A stretch of DNA of 64,000 bases, from assembly GCF_002979865.1 (NCBI RefSeq), contig NZ_PCPZ01000006.1, positions 1 through 64,000 on the forward strand, in the 5' to 3' direction. Under the pieces are notes generated by a model. It saw only the letters and a list, made by a program, of their open reading frames with translations. It searched no databases and had not been told where the DNA came from. This DNA is from Arthrobacter sp. MYb214 (lineage in GTDB: Bacteria > Actinomycetota > Actinomycetes > Actinomycetales > Micrococcaceae). Shown one piece after another: positions 17,187 to 24,835 of the stretch (within the stretch, counting starts at the first letter, position 1; each line of letters opens with the position of its first letter). The position numbers and the translations under genes were made by a program.

Positions 17187-17780
17187 ATGCCGAAAATCGT
17201 GGACCATGATCAGCGTCGCCGGGAGATTGTCGAAGTCACTTGGCGATTCATTGCCCGCGAAGGCATCGAGAAGCTGAATCTGCGTGACTTGGCGGCCGCA
17301 GCCGGCTATTCGAATGGCGCCTTCAAGCCCTACTTCCCGACGCGCGATTCGCTGCTGGTTGCCACGTTCCGCTACGTGGCCGAGGCTACTGACCGGCGCA
17401 TCGCCCGCATGTGCCAGGGGCAAGCCGGGCTGGGTGCGCTGGAGGCGTTCTCGCGCGAAGTGCTCCCGCTTGATGAGCTGCGGCGCAATGAAGCCCGCAT
17501 TGCTGTGCACTTCTGGCATCTGGCCCTCGGCGACCGTGCGCTGGCTGCGGTCAATGCGCAAACCATGGACCGGTGGCGCGAGCTCATCGACCAGTGGCTT
17601 GGGCAGCTGCTGGGTCCGGAGCATCCCGCGGCGCGTGTTGCCCGCGACTCGATGATCAATTTCCTGATGGGCGCTCAGGCCAGCAGCGTGCTCGATGAAG
17701 CTGTCAACACCGCCGAGTCGCTCGAAGCGCAGCTGCAATACCGCCTGGATGCCTTGCGCCGCCTGCACCCCCAGAGCTAG
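17187..17780 (+). CDS. TetR/AcrR-family transcriptional regulator
   Basis: The 197-residue regulator has an N-terminal helix-turn-helix (RREIVEVTWRFIAREGIEKLNLRDLAAAAGYSNGAFKPYFPTRDSLL, about 10-55) and a C-terminal ligand domain of BetI-like length. It is divergent from the copper amine oxidase and separated from it by a perfect 22-bp palindrome, so it most likely represses the oxidase and itself until an amine or its aldehyde is present (inference). The ATG at 17187 places the helix-turn-helix at the usual distance from the N-terminus. Confidence 0.9.
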   Translation: MPKIVDHDQRRREIVEVTWRFIAREGIEKLNLRDLAAAAGYSNGAFKPYFPTRDSLLVATFRYVAEATDRRIARMCQGQAGLGALEAFSREVLPLDELRRNEARIAVHFWHLALGDRALAAVNAQTMDRWRELIDQWLGQLLGPEHPAARVARDSMINFLMGAQASSVLDEAVNTAESLEAQLQYRLDALRRLHPQS

Positions 17781-17884
17781 GCGGATATTCTCCGCGCGAA
17801 GAAAATAGTGACTTTTCGCCTCGCTCGGCGTACTCTCATTCGTGATGCCCGACACAGTTGATGGGCTTCAATGGGGAGGCAAGC

Positions 17885-18808
17885 ATGTACCAACTTCAGC
17901 ACGTCGATTCGTTCACCGCGTGGTCGCGGCTCATTTCCGACGCCTTCGTCAGGCTGCAAAGCGAGCAGATTTCCAGCGGCCATTTCACCGCCACGCTGGG
18001 TGCCAATATGCTCGGCGATATCGGTTTGATGCGCATACATGCCAAACCCCACGCAGTGCAACGAACCGAGAACCTCACCTCCAGCGGCGACGGGGATTTC
18101 TACAAGGTCTCCTACCAGCTCGATGGCTACGGGCTGCTGATCCAAGACGGTCGCGAGACCCTGCTGGCCCCAGGGGACCTGGCGATCTATGACACGCAGC
18201 GCCCCTACACCCTGGCCTTTGAAAAGCCGGCGTCGGTGCTCGTCGCATTGGTTCCCCATGGTCTTTTCCGCCTGTCCCAGCAACAGGTCGGCCAGCTCAC
18301 CGCCGTCGCCCTGAGGCAAACCCACCCGCTATCGGGAACCGTCGCCCCGCTGCTGCGCCATCTTGGCGCCAATCTGTCCCAATGGGATGAATTCGGCGGC
18401 TACCAGCTGGCGCGCAATACCGTGGACCTGCTGGCAACTGCCCTGGGCGGGGCGCTTGGCGCCGAGTGCCATGGCGATGCCAAGGAGCGGCAGCGCGAAT
18501 TGGCCACCAGCTACATCGGCGCACACCTGGATGATCCCGACCTGGGACCTGCACGCATCGCTGCCGCCCACTTCATGTCCGTGCGCAGCCTGCACGCGCT
18601 TTTCGAGAACCAGCCGCTCAGTGTTGCCGCATTGATCCGCCATCTGCGGATGCACGAAGCCGCGCGCCTGCTGCGCGACCCGCTGCTGGCCGAACTGCCC
18701 GTCCAAGCCATCGGGTCCCGGGTCGGGATTGCCGATGCGGCCGGATTCAGCCGCATGTTCTCCAAGGAATTCGGTTCCACCCCGGGCAAATACCGCTGCG
18801 CCGGCTGA
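17885..18808 (+). CDS. AraC-family regulator, FeaR-like architecture
   Basis: The 307-residue protein has an AraC_binding_2-type N-terminal sensor (FYKVSYQLDGYGLLIQDGRE and LAPGDLAIYDTQRPYTLAFE) and a C-terminal AraC DNA-binding domain (about 205-305; GPARIAAAHFMSVRSLHALFE, VGIADAAGFSRMFSKEFGSTPGKYR). This arrangement is shared with FeaR, the activator of tynA and feaB in E. coli phenylethylamine breakdown. Its neighbours are an amine oxidase, a permease and an aldehyde dehydrogenase, so activation of the downstream permease and dehydrogenase genes is likely. ATG 17885 is preceded by GGGGAGG (17873-17879); an in-frame ATG at 17858 lacks such a site. Confidence 0.88.
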   Translation: MYQLQHVDSFTAWSRLISDAFVRLQSEQISSGHFTATLGANMLGDIGLMRIHAKPHAVQRTENLTSSGDGDFYKVSYQLDGYGLLIQDGRETLLAPGDLAIYDTQRPYTLAFEKPASVLVALVPHGLFRLSQQQVGQLTAVALRQTHPLSGTVAPLLRHLGANLSQWDEFGGYQLARNTVDLLATALGGALGAECHGDAKERQRELATSYIGAHLDDPDLGPARIAAAHFMSVRSLHALFENQPLSVAALIRHLRMHEAARLLRDPLLAELPVQAIGSRVGIADAAGFSRMFSKEFGSTPGKYRCAG

Positions 18809-18921
18809 GGCGCAGGACACTCTTGTGCACGCGGAGCCAATGGTCCTGCACTCAATGCCAAGGACAAGCCCGAGCACTTGGGCGATGCTGATATCCAAGC
18901 ACTCGGCAAATGGGGGATCGA

Positions 18922-20352
18922 ATGGGACTCGAACAACGCACACTGACGGTGCCGGCTCTGGTCGTGATGATCATTGCCGCCAGCGCACCGCTAACCGCCG
19001 TGGCTGGCGGCGTGACTACCAACTACGCGGTGACCGGCATGGAATCCGTGCCGTTGTCCTTCCTCATGGTCGGTGCCATCCTGCTGGTTTTCAGCATCGG
19101 CTACACCGCGATGAGCCGCTACATCCCGAACGCCGGCGCCTTCTACGCCTACATTGCCCAGGGGCTGGGACGGGCATTGGGCGTGGGAGCGGCAATGGTC
19201 GCCCTGGTCAGCTACAACCTCATGCAGATCGGCATCTACGGCATGTTCGGATTCGCCGCGGCATCCTTTGCCAATGCCTCCTTCGGCACCGCCATCCCAT
19301 GGTGGGCCATGGCCCTGGCCGCGTGGGCAGTTGTCGGCTTCCTGGGCATGAACCGGGTCGACTTCTCCGTCAAGATCCTGGGCATCGTCGTGGCCGCAGA
19401 ATTCCTCGTGGTCATCGTCTACAACATCATGGCCTTCGTGCTGGCTCCCGAAGCGCCGCAGCCGGCCGCATCCTTCAACATGGCTGACGCCATCGCACCG
19501 GGCATGGGCGCCGTCATGGCCTTCACCATCGCCGCTTTCATGGGCTTCGAATCCGGAACCATCTACAACGAAGAGGTCAAGGATCCAGCACGCACCGCCC
19601 GGCGTGCCACGATGATCGCGGTCGTCATCATCGCCTGCTTCTACGCGTTTTCGGCCTTCGCCGTAGCTGTCGGCGAAGGCGCCTCGAACGTCATCGGCGC
19701 TTCGGCACAATTCGGCCCCGACCTGATTTTCGCGTTCTTCGGCGCCAACGCGCCAGCCTGGTTCGTCGATCTGGCCAACATCCTGTTCATCACCAGCCTG
19801 TTCGCCGCGCTGCTGGCCTTCCACAACGTCATTGCCCGCTACTTCTACTCCATGGGCCGCGGCGGGGCGCTGCCGAAGTTCCTTGCCGCGACTTCGCGCA
19901 CCACCCACGCCCCCGTTGCAGGCTCGCTGGCGCAGTCCACCCTCGGACTGGCGGTTATCGCCGTCTTCGCGGTGATCTCGCATGGCAAGGATCCGATGTA
20001 TGTCGTGTTCACGATGTTCACCTGGATGACCAACTCGGCGGCCTACGGGCTGGTGCTGCTCATGGCACTGACCTCTTTTGCCGTCATCGGATACTTCAAG
20101 GCGAACCGCAGCGGAGAATCCCTGATAACCCGGATGATCGCTCCGCTGGTCTCGGGCATCGCCCTGGTCTATGTCTTCGCCCAAATCGTCATCAACTTCG
20201 AAATCTTGCTTGGCATGGCAGAACCGGGAATGCTCGGTTATGTGCTGCAAGGCATCGTGATCCTGCCTGGCCTCATCGCATGGGTGCTGGCACTGGTCAT
20301 CCGCTCGTCCAAACGGCGTGCACCGATGGCCGAAGAACTTCCCGTCACCTAA
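18922..20352 (+). CDS. APC-superfamily amino acid/amine permease
   Basis: The 476-residue transporter has twelve predicted helices. Diagnostic APC features are the unwound TM1 region (ASAPLTAVAGGVTTNYAVTG) and TM6 AAFMGFESGTIYNEEVKDPARTARRAT. It should import an amine or amino acid in symport with a cation. It lies between the AraC-type regulator and an aldehyde dehydrogenase, so uptake of the substrate amine of this island is the simplest role. An in-frame ATG at 18910 exists; ATG 18922 has GGGGG about 5 bp upstream. Twenty-five bp separate it from the dehydrogenase gene, implying an operon. Confidence 0.88.
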   Translation: MGLEQRTLTVPALVVMIIAASAPLTAVAGGVTTNYAVTGMESVPLSFLMVGAILLVFSIGYTAMSRYIPNAGAFYAYIAQGLGRALGVGAAMVALVSYNLMQIGIYGMFGFAAASFANASFGTAIPWWAMALAAWAVVGFLGMNRVDFSVKILGIVVAAEFLVVIVYNIMAFVLAPEAPQPAASFNMADAIAPGMGAVMAFTIAAFMGFESGTIYNEEVKDPARTARRATMIAVVIIACFYAFSAFAVAVGEGASNVIGASAQFGPDLIFAFFGANAPAWFVDLANILFITSLFAALLAFHNVIARYFYSMGRGGALPKFLAATSRTTHAPVAGSLAQSTLGLAVIAVFAVISHGKDPMYVVFTMFTWMTNSAAYGLVLLMALTSFAVIGYFKANRSGESLITRMIAPLVSGIALVYVFAQIVINFEILLGMAEPGMLGYVLQGIVILPGLIAWVLALVIRSSKRRAPMAEELPVT

Positions 20353-20377
20353 CAACTCAGTACCAAGGAGCTCAAAG

Positions 20378-21790
20378 ATGGCTTACGCAAACGCCCAAGA
20401 ACTGCTGGATGCGATCCAGCCAGCAACCGGTGGCACCGAAATCCTGGACCCGGCAACCGGTGAACTGGTTGGCCGTGTTGCCGAGCAGAGTGCCGCCGAT
20501 CTCGACGCGGCCGTTGCCGCCGCAAAGTCCGCCCAGCCGGCCTGGGATGCCTTGGGCCACGACGAGCGCAAGCGCGTGCTTAATGCGGCCGCGGACAATA
20601 TCGAAGCCAATGCGGAAGCGCTCGCCGAGCTGCTCTCCCGTGAGCAGGGCAAGCCGCTGAACGGGCCGAATGCGCGCTTCGAGGTCGGGGGAGCAGCCGC
20701 CTGGCTGCGCGCCGCCACCGCTTACGAAATCGAGCCGGAAGTGGTCGTGGACGACGGCGAAACCTATGCAGCCAAGCACTTCCGCGCACTGGGCGTAGTG
20801 GGCGCCATCGGCCCGTGGAACTGGCCCATGATGATCTCCATCTGGCAGCTGGCCCCGAGCTTGCGCATGGGCAACACCGTGGTGATGAAGCCCAGCGAAT
20901 ACACTCCGCTCTCGGTCCTGGCCCTGGTCCACGTGCTCAACGAAGTGCTGCCAGCAGACGTGCTGAAGATCGTGGCTGGCGGACGCGAGGTCGGCGAGAG
21001 GCTCTCGGGCCATCCGGATATCGCCAAGATCATGTTCACCGGCTCCACCCGCACCGGCAAGGCCATCATCCGCTCCTCGGCCGATACCGTGAAGCGCCTG
21101 ACCATGGAATTGGGCGGCAACGACGCCGGCATCGTGCTCGAAGACGCCGATCCGCAGGCCATCGCCGAAGACCTGTTCTGGGGTGCCTTCATCAACACCG
21201 GCCAGACCTGTGCCGCGCTCAAGCGCCTGTACGTGCCCGAATCGATCTACGACGCGGTGTGCGATGCACTGGCCGGCGTCGCCGCGCAGATGCCCATGGG
21301 TGTCGGCCTCGACGAGAACAACGTGCTCGGCCCGCTGCAGAACAAGGCCCAGTACGACATCGTCGCTTCCCTGGTCAAGGATGCCGTGGATTCCGGTGCC
21401 AAGGTGCTGCTCGGTGCCAACCCCGATGAAAACGCGGCCGGCTACTTCTACCCGACCACGCTCATTGCCGACATCGACCCGGGCAACCCGCTGGTGGTCG
21501 AGGAGCAATTCGGCCCGGCCCTGCCGATCATCAAGGTCAAGGACACGGCCGAAGCGGTCAAGCACGCCAATGCCCTGGAAGTCGGGCTCGGAGCCTCGGT
21601 ATGGAGCAGCAACCGCGAGAAGGCACTGGAAGTCGCGGCGCAGATCCAGGCAGGCACCGTGTGGATCAACTCGCACGGCACCATCGACCCGCGCATTCCA
21701 TTTGGCGGCGCCAAGCAGTCCGGTTACGGCCTGGAATTCGGTATTGACGGCTTGAAGTCCCTGGCCCAGCCACAGATCATCAAGGGCTGA
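20378..21790 (+). CDS. NAD-dependent aldehyde dehydrogenase (FeaB-like role)
   Basis: The 470-residue enzyme has the general ALDH motifs: GPWNWPMMISIWQLAPSLRMGNTVVMKPSE, FTGSTRTGKAI, catalytic Glu in LTMELGGNDAGIVLEDAD and catalytic Cys in NTGQTCAALKRLY. By context it probably oxidises the arylacetaldehyde (for example phenyl- or hydroxyphenylacetaldehyde) released by the copper amine oxidase to the acid, the role of FeaB. AAGGAG (20365-20370) fixes the start at 20378; the open frame extends upstream into the permease end but without a site. A 16-bp terminator follows. Substrate is inferred, not visible. Confidence 0.88.
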   Translation: MAYANAQELLDAIQPATGGTEILDPATGELVGRVAEQSAADLDAAVAAAKSAQPAWDALGHDERKRVLNAAADNIEANAEALAELLSREQGKPLNGPNARFEVGGAAAWLRAATAYEIEPEVVVDDGETYAAKHFRALGVVGAIGPWNWPMMISIWQLAPSLRMGNTVVMKPSEYTPLSVLALVHVLNEVLPADVLKIVAGGREVGERLSGHPDIAKIMFTGSTRTGKAIIRSSADTVKRLTMELGGNDAGIVLEDADPQAIAEDLFWGAFINTGQTCAALKRLYVPESIYDAVCDALAGVAAQMPMGVGLDENNVLGPLQNKAQYDIVASLVKDAVDSGAKVLLGANPDENAAGYFYPTTLIADIDPGNPLVVEEQFGPALPIIKVKDTAEAVKHANALEVGLGASVWSSNREKALEVAAQIQAGTVWINSHGTIDPRIPFGGAKQSGYGLEFGIDGLKSLAQPQIIKG

Positions 21791-21817
21791 CGGAGACTGC
21801 GTTCTCCAGCATTCCCC

Positions 21818-21860
21818 GGCGGTGCCCGGTGCCTATCCAGGCATCGGGCACCGCCTATTT
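21818..21860. terminator. Bidirectional terminator between ALDH and arr
   Basis: A 16-bp stem (21818-21833 with 21840-21855, one G-U) with loop TATCCA is followed by TATTT on the + strand. It separates convergent genes. Confidence 0.85.
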
Positions 21861-21871
21861 GCGTGCGAAGG

Positions 21872-22282
21872 CTAGTTGATGATCTCGGCAGTGGGGTCAT
21901 CGGCGATCCTTGCGATGCGTACACGCCAGCTTTGCAAGGCTTCGGGCGACAGCCGGGTCCAATCGTGGACTTCACGGATCACCCGTACGGGGTGCGCACT
22001 GCGGTAGGAGCGCGTGGGGTTGCCCGGGAATTTCTTGTCGGTGACATTCGGGTCATTTTCATACGCCCCGGTCGGTTCCACTTCATAGACATGGGCGGTC
22101 CCCTCCAGGGCCGCAATTTCGGCGGCCAACCCCGCGCCATCGGCAAGTGCGGTGAAGTAGATGTGGTTCATGATGATTTCGGGACGATAGTTCGAGGGAA
22201 AACCGGGGGACAGCAGATCCCCGGGGTGCAGCGCGGCTTTGGTGCCGTGGAAGAACGGGCCGTCATCAAGTTCGTTGCTCAT
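21872..22282 (-). CDS. arr: NAD+:rifampin ADP-ribosyltransferase
   Basis: The 136-residue enzyme inactivates rifamycins by ADP-ribosylating the ansa-chain hydroxyl. GPFFHGTKAALHPGDLL, PGFPSNYRPEIIMNHIYFTA and DPNVTDKKFPGNPTRSYRS are near-perfect matches to the Arr family, and length is typical. MSNELDDGPFF at 22282 is the natural N-terminus; the open frame continues to 22315 without purpose. It is a single chromosomal gene with normal local base composition and no integron or transposon nearby, so it looks native to the lineage, as arr is in mycobacteria. Confidence 0.95.
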   Translation of the reverse strand: MSNELDDGPFFHGTKAALHPGDLLSPGFPSNYRPEIIMNHIYFTALADGAGLAAEIAALEGTAHVYEVEPTGAYENDPNVTDKKFPGNPTRSYRSAHPVRVIREVHDWTRLSPEALQSWRVRIARIADDPTAEIIN

Positions 22283-22384
22283 AGGCCAAGACGATAGTCG
22301 CCATTGCCGGTTCATGAAAGGATCGGCCGCGTATCGCCACGTATATTGGGAAGTGAACCGACGACAGTATTTGGAGAGTAACGC

Positions 22385-23200
22385 GTGCCTATTTTGAACA
22401 AGGACATGACCCTATGCATTTCGTTATCTGGTCGACCATCTAATATCGGCACCCGGTTCCATAATTACCTGTATGAAGAACTCGGGCTGAACTTCATCTA
22501 CAAGGCCTTCTCGACCGAAGACCTCGCTGGTGCCATCGCTGGTGTCCGGGCCTTGGGCATTCGTGGCTGTTCGGTATCCATGCCGTTCAAGGAAGACGTG
22601 ATGAACATGGTCGATGAGATTGAGCCTTCGGCCAAGGCAATCGACTCGGTGAACACCATCGTGAATACCAACGGGCGACTGGTTGCTTCAAATACCGACT
22701 TCGAGGCGATCGCGACGCTCATCGAACGCCACCAGCTGGATCCTGAAAGTTCCGTGCTTGTCCGAGGCTCCGGAGGAATGGCCAAGGCCGTCGTGGCCGC
22801 CTTCCGCGAAGCCGGATTCAACGACCTGACGGTGCTGGCACGTAACGAAGTTTCCGGCCAAGCCTTAGCTGACAAATACGGTTACCGATTTACCAGTGCT
22901 GACCCGGCTCCAGGACACGAGATTCTTGTGAACGTAACGCCGCTGGGCATGGACGGAGCCCAGTCTGAGGAGCACGCATTTAGCACCCAGCAGATTGAAG
23001 CCGCACGAACCGTCTTCGACGTGGTGGCTTTCCCAAGTGAAACACCATTGATCCGCGCAACACGAACTGCTGGCAAGCAGGTGATTACCGGGGCAGAAGT
23101 CATCGCCCTGCAGGCCGCGGCGCAGTTTCAGAAGTACACCGGCCAGGCACTAAGTGAAGAGCAGGTATTGCGTGCCTCAGAATTCTCCCGGGAATCCTGA
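22385..23200 (+). CDS. Shikimate dehydrogenase-like protein (SdhL/HI0607 type)
   Basis: The 271-residue oxidoreductase has the AroE fold but belongs to the SdhL-like branch: it opens NKDMTLCISLSGRPSNIGTRFHNYLYEELGLNFIYKAF and has IRGCSVSMPFKE in place of the usual NVTxPxK. The catalytic Lys69, Asn90 (SVNT) and Asp105 (NTD) are kept, and VRGSGGMAKAVVAAF is the nucleotide site. The start is GTG 22385 with GGAGAG 5-10 bp upstream. No other shikimate or quinate genes are nearby, so it is probably not the biosynthetic AroE. Enzymes of this branch have weak shikimate activity and unknown true roles. Confidence 0.88.
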   Translation: MPILNKDMTLCISLSGRPSNIGTRFHNYLYEELGLNFIYKAFSTEDLAGAIAGVRALGIRGCSVSMPFKEDVMNMVDEIEPSAKAIDSVNTIVNTNGRLVASNTDFEAIATLIERHQLDPESSVLVRGSGGMAKAVVAAFREAGFNDLTVLARNEVSGQALADKYGYRFTSADPAPGHEILVNVTPLGMDGAQSEEHAFSTQQIEAARTVFDVVAFPSETPLIRATRTAGKQVITGAEVIALQAAAQFQKYTGQALSEEQVLRASEFSRES

Positions 23201-23223
23201 AGCCCCGAATATCAGTACGCGCC

Positions 23224-23679
23224 CTAGTTGGCGGTACTCACTTGGCTTATGATGTTCTTTCCACGAAAAAATACCATCAGCAGGACGAAGAACGCGATCG
23301 GCAAGAGCACGATCAATCCCATGGATAGCAACTGGAAGAATTGTGTGTTCAATGCAATTCCATTCGTGATCGGTACACCGTTCTCGGGCATGTAGTCGGC
23401 GTACCTTGCAGGCCTGGATGTCGCCCACAAGATAAAGAACCGGAAGATGAATGCACCTGCCGCGGTGATGGCGAGCGAGGGAAGCAGAAGTGACTGGTTG
23501 TCGGCACTTGTGCGCCTTATTTGGCATATACGGGCGAAGACCGATATTAGTGCCGAAGCGCCTAGACCCAGCGTGAGGATCTGCAATAACCACGAATGAG
23601 CCATGACGAAAGACAAAGCCATCATCGCAATGCTCAGCGCAGTCAGGATTCTGATCTTCGACAGGAAAGTTCTAGACAT
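23224..23679 (-). CDS. Small four-helix membrane protein, unknown function
   Basis: The 151-residue product is not recognised. Four hydrophobic helices are visible: ILTALSIAMMALSFVMAHS, LLQILTLGLGASALISVFA, LLPSLAITAAGAFIFRFFIL and a long C-terminal one (QLLSMGLIVLLPIAFFVLLMVFF). The loop ARYADYMPENGVPITNGI is probably external. Base composition is less GC-rich than its neighbours. It ends 23 bp from the convergent SdhL-like gene. Confidence 0.6.
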   Translation of the reverse strand: MSRTFLSKIRILTALSIAMMALSFVMAHSWLLQILTLGLGASALISVFARICQIRRTSADNQSLLLPSLAITAAGAFIFRFFILWATSRPARYADYMPENGVPITNGIALNTQFFQLLSMGLIVLLPIAFFVLLMVFFRGKNIISQVSTAN

Positions 23680-23748
23680 GATCCGAACCTACCTTGTTAA
23701 AGGAAGAAAACCAGCCCCGGCAACTGAACACGGGTGATAGGTATGCCA

Positions 23749-23776
23749 AGGGCCCGGCACTTTCGTGCCGGGCCCT
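23749..23776 (-). terminator. Terminator after the HtaA-domain gene
   Basis: A perfect 12-bp stem AGGGCCCGGCAC (23749-23760)/GTGCCGGGCCCT (23765-23776) with loop TTTC lies 16 bp past the stop of the minus-strand HtaA-domain gene. Confidence 0.75.
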
Positions 23777-23791
23777 GTTGCTGGTGAGCTG

Positions 23792-24268
23792 CTAACCGCG
23801 CAGCACGACCTCGACTTCTTCCATCTGCTGGCCGGCAGGGTACTGGCCGTTGAACAGTTTCGAACCTGCCTCGGTGAGCACCGCCGAGAAGCGGGTCTTG
23901 ACCAGGCCGAAAGCGTTCGAAACGCTGGTTTCGGTGAGCTCGGCAATGGCAACGCGTTCGCCGGCTTCGTCGATCGTGAGGCTGATGTTCTCGTCATGGT
24001 TCACGATGCGCGGTTCAAAGAGATCCAGCTTCATCATGCCGCCGTGCCCGGAGAAGGACACACGCCCGTTGAACCAGATTTCGTTTTCCGGTACCTCTGC
24101 AGCGGGGGAGACGGGGAACGCCAACGCGTTGCCTGCCTGCCATACCCCGTTGGCAGCTTCAATGCGTCCGTCGGCGAGGGAAGAAATATAGCTCACGAAC
24201 GAGGTTTTCAGACCCCATTCAAGATGCGGCTGGAACGGATCGCCTGCTGGCGCACCACTTCCGGTCAT
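23792..24268 (-). CDS. Short HtaA-domain protein (heme-binding type) without signal peptide
   Basis: The 158-residue product is one HtaA domain: HLEWGLKTSFVSYISSLADGRIEAANGVW at the start and VSFSGHGGMMKLDLFEPRIV in the middle match the family pattern (W-G-x-K-x-S-F-x-x-Y; G-H-G-G-x-x-x-L-x-x-x-x-P-R). HtaA domains of Corynebacterium bind heme at the cell surface. Here no signal peptide, membrane anchor or heme transporter is present, so a cytoplasmic or altered role is likely. GGAGGG on the minus strand sets the ATG at 24268. It may be cotranscribed with the membrane protein gene upstream. Confidence 0.7.
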   Translation of the reverse strand: MTGSGAPAGDPFQPHLEWGLKTSFVSYISSLADGRIEAANGVWQAGNALAFPVSPAAEVPENEIWFNGRVSFSGHGGMMKLDLFEPRIVNHDENISLTIDEAGERVAIAELTETSVSNAFGLVKTRFSAVLTEAGSKLFNGQYPAGQQMEEVEVVLRG

Positions 24269-24359
24269 TGTCTTTTCCCTCCACAGGATATCGGCGTGAA
24301 AATATGCTGTGGCCAGTATTTCATACTGGAGTTGGATCATGGCGACAGTTCTCTGCCAG

Positions 24360-24797
24360 CTAATCCAGCGTCATCTTCGGTTCAACTAGTGGACGGTAGG
24401 CAGACTGCATTGAGATCTGGGCATCCACGTAGCTGGTGCCATCGGCAAAGGCGATATCTGCTGTTGCCCACGACCCGTTCCAGTACTTGATCTCCAACTC
24501 GGTCGGCGAATATTCCTTCTGGACGTTCGCCACGAGGTTGCTCATCGCGGTGTTGTAGCCGGTGATGCCCATGACCAGGCAGATGGCCGTTGCCACCACA
24601 GCAATACCGGCAGAAATGAACTCGGTGCGGATGGATGCGCGTCGCGCATAAGTCTGCTCCCCGTCACGCAGGCGCGTGAAGCCCTTGCGTCGGATCAGGG
24701 CGTGGATGATCAAGGGCAACCCGATCAGCAAGAAGATCACAGAAGCCGCCAGCGACACGAGAGGAAGGCTGAAGTCCACCGGTAGATACTCATCCAT
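24360..24797 (-). CDS. Two-helix membrane protein, unknown function
   Basis: The 145-residue protein has two membrane helices (LPLVSLAASVIFLLIGLPLIIHALI and FISAGIAVVATAICLVMGITGY) joined by a basic cytoplasmic segment, then an exterior domain of about 70 residues ending PLVEPKMTLD. No family recognised. It lies 91 bp upstream of the HtaA-domain gene on the same strand. Confidence 0.6.
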   Translation of the reverse strand: MDEYLPVDFSLPLVSLAASVIFLLIGLPLIIHALIRRKGFTRLRDGEQTYARRASIRTEFISAGIAVVATAICLVMGITGYNTAMSNLVANVQKEYSPTELEIKYWNGSWATADIAFADGTSYVDAQISMQSAYRPLVEPKMTLD

Positions 24798-24835
24798 GTA
24801 TTTACCCTACCCATGTCAGCGGATGACTTCTAGGG

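Noticed and set aside
18991-20355. A 454-codon minus-strand open frame opposite the APC permease
   Set aside because: Charged low-complexity translation with no domain; the permease on the other strand has full family motifs.
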